From: Candidatus Competibacteraceae bacterium
GTDB taxonomy: Bacteria > Pseudomonadota > Gammaproteobacteria > Competibacterales > Competibacteraceae
DNA length: 36,943 nt
Direction: 5' to 3'
Assembly (NCBI GenBank): GCA_003989065.1
Contig: RXIW01000035.1
Span: forward strand, 1 to 36,943
Position numbers and translations under genes: made by a program. A model generated the notes under the pieces. The model made no database searches, was not told the origin of the DNA, and saw nothing but the letters and a program-made list of their open reading frames with translations. This document shows positions 31,551-36,943 of this stretch, in pieces; the first letter of the stretch is position 1; the number at the start of each line of letters is the position of its first letter.

Positions 31551-33467
31551 ATGAAAAGCGATATCGATCGTCCATATCTTGTCCAACTACGATCCGCCAT
31601 GCTTCTTGTGCCATGGCTGTTGGTGATTGCAGTGAGCGGGGTGGCGGCTCTGCAGGGCGTGCATGAGACCTTGCGCCAACCTTTGCTGCATATTCAGGAA
31701 AATACCCTGTCGGAAGCGATGCGGATCTTGTCCCGCAACATTGCGGCTCTCCGTCGGGATGTATTGTTGACGGCCAGCATGGTGGAGCCGGCCACCACGG
31801 GTGTGGATGAAGCCGGGAGTCGGATGGCGGAAAGATTTTGCATCAAGTTTGCCCAGACGACCGAACGGTACGATCAAGTTCGCTGGCTGGATGAACGAGG
31901 CCAGGAAAAGCTCAGAGTCAATTATCGTGATCGACAGGCGATTCTAATTCCTCCTGCCGAATTGCAGGATAAAAGCGATCGACCGTATTTTCGCGAAACC
32001 ATCCGTTTGGAAAAAGGCGAAGTCTATTTTTCGGCGCTGGATCTGAATGTCGAGCATGGTCAAATCGAAAAGCCGATTCAACCGACGTTGAGGATCGCGA
32101 CGCCCATTTTCGATGCGGCTGGAGTGCGTCAGGGCATCATCGTTCTGAACTATCGCGCTGATGTTCTGTTGGAGCGACTGCGCGAGATGCGATTCAGCAA
32201 TGATTTGGAAATCCATTTGCTCAATCAGGAGGGCTATTGGTTGCTGGCGCCGAATCGCAGCGACGAGTGGGGTTGGCTGCTGGATCGACCGAATAAAACG
32301 CTCATCCGCGCCAATGCCCCGTTATGGCGAGCGATGTTGATCGATGATCAAGGGGTGTTCGAGGACGACGACGGCATTTGGTCATTCGAGCGCTTCAATC
32401 TGGCCGATAGCGCGCTGCAGGAGCGGTTTGGGCGAATCACGACCATCAGCCCCATCACATGGCGGTTGCTGGTGCGTTTGCCCAAGGCATACCTGGTCCA
32501 ACAGGAATGGAAATGGCGGTTGGCCATCCTGTTCATTTGTTTCGGCGCAACGGGCTTGGCGTTTTGGTCGTCGAGCCGCTTGGCTTTGGCGAGGAAAGCG
32601 CTGGAACAGCGTTCGCACGCGTTAGCGGGCGCCAATCAGGAATTGCGCCAGTCGATGGAGACCCTGCAGGCTTTGCAGGATGAATTGGTGCGGGCCGAAA
32701 AACTGTCGTCCCTGGGCTTGATGGTGGCAGGCGTCGCGCATGAACTCAATACGCCGCTGGGTAGCGCGACCGTGGCTTTGAGCGTGCTCGAGCAGAGAAC
32801 CGAACAGTTGCGAAGTCAGATGGCGATCGGGTTGAAAAAATCCGATCTGGAGCGTTTCGTTGCCGATGGGCAGGATGGGGTGAAATTGGCAACCGCTGCC
32901 ATCGAGCGCGCCGCTGGGCTGGTCAAGCAATTCAAGCAGCTGGCTGTGGATCGCACGACGATGGAGGCGCGCATCTTCGATCTGGCGGAAGTGGTCCGCA
33001 ATGCGCATCCGCTACTACGCCGGTGGGATGACAAGCGTCTGGTTCGCTTGGCGCTGAAATTGCCCGAGAATCTCCCGATGGACAGTTATCCGGGTCCGCT
33101 GGGGCAAGTGGTGGGCAATCTGGTCGATAATGCTTTGATGCATGCTTTCCCCGCCGGACGGCAGGGCCTCTTACGCGTGTCAGCGACCGCGTGGGGCGAG
33201 AGCGAAGCGCGTATCATCGTCGAAGACGATGGCGAGGGAATACCGGCCGAGATCCTGCCCAGGATCTACGACCCGTTCTTCACCACCCGTCGGCACGAAG
33301 GTGGAACCGGCCTTGGTTTGCATCTGGTGCATCAGTTGGTGACGACCTTGCTGCAGGGTCGCATCGAAATTCAAAGCGCGACCGGGGAATATGGCGGAAT
33401 ATCCGGAACCCGCGTCACGGTCACTGTGCCGCGGGTAGTGGAGCACAGCCAGAGATCGGGCGCATGA
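31551..33467 (+). CDS. Cache-domain sensor histidine kinase
   Basis: A 638-residue inner-membrane kinase. One transmembrane helix lies at about residues 17-35 and a second at about 323-341. They enclose a periplasmic double-Cache-like sensor (RVNYRDRQAILIPPAELQDK, then DRPYFRETIRLEKGEVYFSAL, LRIATPIFDAAGVRQGIIVLN). A coiled coil (about 350-385) leads to the H-box with H397 in GVAHELNTPLGSA. The ATPase domain has NLVDNALMHA, DDGEGIP, PFFTTRRHEGGTGLGL and a closing GTRVTVTVP. There is no receiver or HTH domain and no regulator downstream. The closest candidate partner is the REC-EAL protein two genes upstream. Kinases with ELNTP boxes next to DUF3369 regulators support this pairing, but it is inference. 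Confidence 0.87.
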   Translation: MKSDIDRPYLVQLRSAMLLVPWLLVIAVSGVAALQGVHETLRQPLLHIQENTLSEAMRILSRNIAALRRDVLLTASMVEPATTGVDEAGSRMAERFCIKFAQTTERYDQVRWLDERGQEKLRVNYRDRQAILIPPAELQDKSDRPYFRETIRLEKGEVYFSALDLNVEHGQIEKPIQPTLRIATPIFDAAGVRQGIIVLNYRADVLLERLREMRFSNDLEIHLLNQEGYWLLAPNRSDEWGWLLDRPNKTLIRANAPLWRAMLIDDQGVFEDDDGIWSFERFNLADSALQERFGRITTISPITWRLLVRLPKAYLVQQEWKWRLAILFICFGATGLAFWSSSRLALARKALEQRSHALAGANQELRQSMETLQALQDELVRAEKLSSLGLMVAGVAHELNTPLGSATVALSVLEQRTEQLRSQMAIGLKKSDLERFVADGQDGVKLATAAIERAAGLVKQFKQLAVDRTTMEARIFDLAEVVRNAHPLLRRWDDKRLVRLALKLPENLPMDSYPGPLGQVVGNLVDNALMHAFPAGRQGLLRVSATAWGESEARIIVEDDGEGIPAEILPRIYDPFFTTRRHEGGTGLGLHLVHQLVTTLLQGRIEIQSATGEYGGISGTRVTVTVPRVVEHSQRSGA

Positions 33468-33576
33468 ATGACAGAGGCCGGAGGCGCGGGCGCTGTCATT
33501 GGTCAGCGATTACTGTTTCAGCAGTGCGCCATTGAGATCATGTACTTTCCCTGCTGAGAGAAGGATTCAAAGCCGT

Positions 33577-35478
33577 ATGCCTTTGTTGAGCATTGACAAC
33601 CTTTCCATTGCCTTTGGCGCCGACAAGTTGCTCGATAACGCCTGTTTTCAGTTGGACGCTGGTGAACGGGTGTGCCTGATCGGTCGCAACGGCGCGGGCA
33701 AGACCACCTTGCTGCGCCTGCTGGCCGGCGACATTCAGCCCGACAGCGGTGAGATCTGGCGGCAGCCCGGCCTGCGGGTTGCGACTCTAGCGCAGGAATT
33801 ACCCGCCGATACCACCGCCACCGTGTTCGAGATCGTCGCCAGCGGCTTGGAAGGAATGGGGGCGCTGCTGGCCGAGTATCACGAAGCCGCCGTGCAACTC
33901 GCCCATGCCGTCACGGCGGAGGGAATGCGCAAGATGGAGCGTCTGCAGCACGAATTGGAAGCGCGTGACGGCTGGCGCTGGCAACAACGGGTCGAAACTA
34001 TCGTCAGCCGCCTGCAACTACCTGCCGATACGCCGCTGGCAGAACTGTCGGGCGGCTGGCGGCGACGGGTATTGTTGGGTCAGGCGCTGGTGCGCGATCC
34101 CGACATACTGTTGCTGGATGAGCCGACCAACCATCTCGATCTGGAAACCATCCAGTGGCTGGAGGATGAGCTGCTGGAGTTTCGCGGCGGTTTGCTGTTC
34201 ATCACCCATGATCGCAGCCTGCTGCAGCGGATGGCGACGCGGCTGCTGGAACTGGATCGCGGCATCCTGACGTCCTGGCCGGGCGATTACGCCAATTTTC
34301 TGGAGAAAAAGGCGGCGTTGCTGGAGGTGGAAGCGCGCCATAACGCCAAGTTCGACAAGAATCTGGCCCAGGAGGAAGTCTGGATCCGGCAGGGTATCAA
34401 GGCGCGGCGCACCCGCAACGAAGGCCGGGTGCGGGCTTTGCTGGCCTTGCGCGAGGAACGTCGCCAGCGCCGCGAACAGCAGGGCAAGGCCAATTTCAGC
34501 CTGGAGCAGGCCGAGCTGTCGGGCAAACTGGTGATCGAGGCCAAGAACCTTCGTTACGCCTGGCAGGACGAACCGCTGATCCGCGATTTTTCCATCCGCA
34601 TCATGCGCGGCGATCGCATCGGTCTGATCGGCCCCAATGGCTCCGGCAAGACCACCCTGCTGAATCTGTTGCTGGGCCATCTGCAACCCGATGCCGGTCA
34701 GGTGCGGCACGGCGCCAAGCTGGAAATCGCCTATTTCGACCAATTGCGCGACCAGCTCGACCCTGAGCAGACCGTGTTGGATAGCGTGGCGGGCGGGCGG
34801 GAAAGCATCGAAATCAACGGCCAGCGCCGTCATATCATCAGTTATCTGGGCGATTTTCTGTTCACGGCCCAGCGGGCGCGCTCTCCGGTCAAATCGTTGT
34901 CCGGCGGCGAACGCAATCGCTTGTTGCTGGCGCGCCTGTTCACCAAACCGGCCAATGTGCTGGTCATGGACGAGCCGACCAACGATCTCGATCTGGAAAC
35001 GCTGGAGTTGTTGGAGGAGCTGTTGCTGGATTACAGCGGCACCTTGTTGCTGGTCAGCCATGACCGGGCGTTTCTGGACAATGTGGTGACCGGTTGCGTG
35101 GTGTTCGAGCGCGATGGCAGCCTGCGTGAATACGTGGGCGGCTATTCCGACTGGCTGCGCCAGCGACCCGCGCTGGAGCCGACTCCAGTGGTCAAACCCA
35201 AGCCGGTTGCTCCACCCGCGCCGAAGCCGGCAAGACCGGCGACGCCGGGCAAGCTGAGCTATAACGAGCGGCGAGAACTGGAACGCCTGCCAGCGCGCAT
35301 TGAGGAATTGGAACAGCGCCAGCAGGAATTGCACGCGGCGACCGCCGATCCGGCTTTTTACAAACAGGAAGCTTCGGTTGTCACGCAACGGTTGGAGGAA
35401 TTGCGAGCCTTGGAAGCGGAACTGGAAGCCGTTTATGGACGTTGGGAGGAGCTGGAGGGGCGAGGGGCGGTCGGATGA
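33577..35478 (+). CDS. uup: ABC-F family ATPase Uup
   Basis: A 633-residue soluble ATPase with two ABC domains, close to the E. coli Uup length. Walker A motifs are GRNGAGKTT (36-44) and GPNGSGKTT (from 352). Signatures are LSGGW and LSGGERN. Walker B segments are ILLLDEPTNHLDLE and VLVMDEPTNDLDLE. The inter-domain linker is Arg/Glu-rich. A Pro/Ala/Lys-rich segment leads to the C-terminal coiled coil (about 565-633), which binds nucleic acid in Uup. Family members act at ribosomes or on branched DNA and affect excision of transposons. ATG 33577 has AAGGA 11 nt upstream; the frame is open to 33499 but that stretch is not family-like. Its last 141 bp are repeated at 36217-36357. It converges with vapC, 36 bp away. 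Confidence 0.92.
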   Translation: MPLLSIDNLSIAFGADKLLDNACFQLDAGERVCLIGRNGAGKTTLLRLLAGDIQPDSGEIWRQPGLRVATLAQELPADTTATVFEIVASGLEGMGALLAEYHEAAVQLAHAVTAEGMRKMERLQHELEARDGWRWQQRVETIVSRLQLPADTPLAELSGGWRRRVLLGQALVRDPDILLLDEPTNHLDLETIQWLEDELLEFRGGLLFITHDRSLLQRMATRLLELDRGILTSWPGDYANFLEKKAALLEVEARHNAKFDKNLAQEEVWIRQGIKARRTRNEGRVRALLALREERRQRREQQGKANFSLEQAELSGKLVIEAKNLRYAWQDEPLIRDFSIRIMRGDRIGLIGPNGSGKTTLLNLLLGHLQPDAGQVRHGAKLEIAYFDQLRDQLDPEQTVLDSVAGGRESIEINGQRRHIISYLGDFLFTAQRARSPVKSLSGGERNRLLLARLFTKPANVLVMDEPTNDLDLETLELLEELLLDYSGTLLLVSHDRAFLDNVVTGCVVFERDGSLREYVGGYSDWLRQRPALEPTPVVKPKPVAPPAPKPARPATPGKLSYNERRELERLPARIEELEQRQQELHAATADPAFYKQEASVVTQRLEELRALEAELEAVYGRWEELEGRGAVG

Positions 35479-35514
35479 GTACTGCGCAGGGTTTTGGGTA
35501 GTGCGGCGGCGCAG

Positions 35515-35901
35515 CTACCACACGGTCCGCACTGGGTAGGCTTGAATATGGCTATCCGGCGTCAGCAGGGTCAGACCATGTGCAATCGCCTGACAAATCA
35601 GCATACGGTCGAACGGATCTTGGTGATGGTTGGGAAGTCGCCGCAATTCGAGTACGGCGGCTTCGCTCAGGTCAAGTGAAAGGATATCGTGCTTGTCCCG
35701 CTCGGTTGGAATATAGCGATGCGGAGGCTCGGCCAGCGGCAACCGGCCTAGGCCATGCTTGACGGTGATCTCCCACGCTGAGACTGCGCTGAGGAAGATC
35801 ATATTGGTCGGATCGCTGAATAGGATACGGGCAGTGGCGGAAAGCTGCGGAGAGTCGCGGACGATCCAGAGGAACGCGCAGGTATCAAGCAGGATGTTCA
35901 T
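35515..35901 (-). CDS. vapC: VapC-like PIN-domain toxin, copy 1
   Basis: A 128-residue PIN-domain ribonuclease, the toxin of a type II toxin-antitoxin pair; the family cleaves RNA such as tRNA or rRNA when free. The four acidic active-site residues are visible: D6 in LLDTCAFLW, E44 in SAWEI, D98 in DPFDRMLICQA and D116 in LLTPDSHI. The start overlaps the antitoxin stop as ATGA (35898-35901), so it is translated after the antitoxin. The reading direction is opposite to uup. A second copy with the same protein sequence is at 36394-36780. All key residues are intact, so it should be active. Confidence 0.9.
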   Translation of the reverse strand: MNILLDTCAFLWIVRDSPQLSATARILFSDPTNMIFLSAVSAWEITVKHGLGRLPLAEPPHRYIPTERDKHDILSLDLSEAAVLELRRLPNHHQDPFDRMLICQAIAHGLTLLTPDSHIQAYPVRTVW

Positions 35902-36146
35902 TCAGCTTCGCCGTTGAAGGCAGCCAGTAGTTCGGTGGGCAGGGGATCAAAGAATTCGGGTGGCAGCTCGACGCCGCGATCCGCCGCAAGGCCGATGGGA
36001 CGTGGCAGGGTGCGTGGTTTGGGTAAGGGGCGGATTTCGGCGATAGGAATATTTCTCTTGCACAGGATAAGCGTCTCACCCCGCTCGAGGGCAGGCAGGT
36101 AGCGGGACAAGTGGGTTTTGGCTTCGTGGATGTTGAGTTTTAGCAT
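35898..36146 (-). CDS. Phd/YefM-type antitoxin, copy 1
   Basis: An 82-residue antitoxin that should neutralise the adjacent PIN toxin and repress its own promoter. The N-terminal part MLKLNIHEAKTHLSRYLPAL matches the Phd/YefM DNA-binding fold (shortened here to its first 20 residues). [20 protein letters not shown] follows. The acidic C-terminal part ([22 protein letters not shown]) is the likely toxin-binding segment. AGG lies 9 nt before the ATG. It is transcribed first and overlaps the toxin by four bases. This copy is complete; a second copy runs off the window end. Confidence 0.88.
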   Translation of the reverse strand: MLKLNIHEAKTHLSRYLPALERGETLILCKRNIPIAEIRPLPKPRTLPRPIGLAADRGVELPPEFFDPLPTELLAAFNGEAE

Positions 36147-36216
36147 GGGCTACTACCTGATTTATAACTTAGTTCACTCATGTAGTGTGACATTGGCTTG
36201 ATGCAATTTGCAAGTA
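36147..36216 (-). promoter_or_regulatory. Promoter region of toxin-antitoxin copy 1
   Basis: This A+T-rich stretch between the antitoxin start and the second uup fragment must hold the promoter. TATAAAT on the minus strand (complement near 36160-36166) could be a -10 box. ATGT at 36180-36183 and ACAT at 36190-36193 form a small dyad that might be part of the autoregulatory operator. Both are tentative. Confidence 0.35.
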
Positions 36217-36357
36217 GCGACCGCCGATCCGGCTTTTTACAAACAGGAAGCTTCGGTTGTCACGCAACGGTTGGAGGAATTGCGAGCCTTGGAAGCGGAA
36301 CTGGAAGTCGCTTATGGACGTTGGGAAGAGCTGGAGGGGCGAGGGGCGGTCGGATGA
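36217..36357 (+). pseudogene. uup: Truncated 3' end of uup (remnant from duplication)
   Basis: These 141 bp repeat the last 46 codons and the stop of uup (offset 879 bp) without any start or ABC domain. Three bases differ: two give Ala-Val to Val-Ala near the end (EAVYGRW becomes EVAYGRW) and one is silent (GAG to GAA). The intact uup upstream remains full length. The fragment is a by-product of tandem duplication and is unlikely to be expressed. Confidence 0.88.
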
Positions 36358-36393
36358 GTACTGCGCAGGGTTTTGGGTAGTGCGGCGGCGCAG

Positions 36394-36943
<550 letters not shown>

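Larger units (their letters stand above)
35338..36216. repeat. Tandem duplication, copy 1 (uup 3' end, toxin, antitoxin)
   Basis: The unit starts at GCGACCGCCGATCC inside uup and is repeated with an exact offset of 879 bp. It carries the last 141 bp of uup, the toxin gene, the antitoxin gene and about 70 bp of antitoxin promoter region. Weak similarity (TTGCA at 35329-35333 and 36208-36212, same spacing) continues slightly left of the sharp boundary. Confidence 0.93.

Noticed and set aside
35494-35679. Small plus-strand frame repeated at 36373-36558
   Set aside because: It is antisense to the toxin gene; the repetition simply follows the duplication.

Overview
The window looks like a chromosomal segment of a GC-rich gammaproteobacterium. 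This rests on a type IV pilus minor-pilin operon (fimT-pilV-pilW-pilX-pilY1-pilE), a CopA copper ATPase, DapD, FixJ-type two-component proteins, a REC-DUF3369-EAL regulator and Uup. A GlgE-GlgC-GlgX glycogen cluster beside a CoA-transferase would suit a glycogen- or polymer-storing lineage of the Competibacter/Chromatiales kind. That placement is inference and no rRNA or tRNA is present to test it.

Layout. 98-1171 (+): a small protein made of two copies of one repeat, then a COG3963-like methyltransferase. 1588-9496 (+): the minor-pilin operon, clearly richer in A+T than its flanks, closed by a strong intrinsic terminator. 9578-12994 (-): a long family I CoA-transferase and nicotinate phosphoribosyltransferase. 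13131-13898 (+): a crotonase-fold protein of isomerase type. 13902-20730 (-): a tightly packed array read copA, a 26-residue membrane peptide, a 95-residue membrane protein, two sensor kinases and one FixJ-type regulator. 20896-21714 (-): dapD. 21990-27831 (+): glgE, glgC, glgX. 28172-33467: a c-di-GMP phosphodiesterase response regulator (+), a membrane-anchored periplasmic binding protein (-) and a Cache-type sensor kinase (+), which look like parts of one sensory pathway. 33577-35478 (+): uup. 35515 to the end (-): a VapC/Phd-type toxin-antitoxin pair, duplicated in tandem with the 3' end of uup; the second copy runs off the window.

How the parts work together. The pilus genes supply a priming and adhesin complex for type IV pili. 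The glg genes link maltose-1-phosphate polymerisation, ADP-glucose supply and debranching. The copA array suggests metal export coupled to signalling. The binding protein, Cache kinase and EAL regulator suggest ligand-controlled breakdown of c-di-GMP. The most unusual structures are the 879-bp tandem duplication at uup, the three-gene sensory module, the copA-linked small membrane proteins, and the Ala/Asn-rich tail of PilY1.
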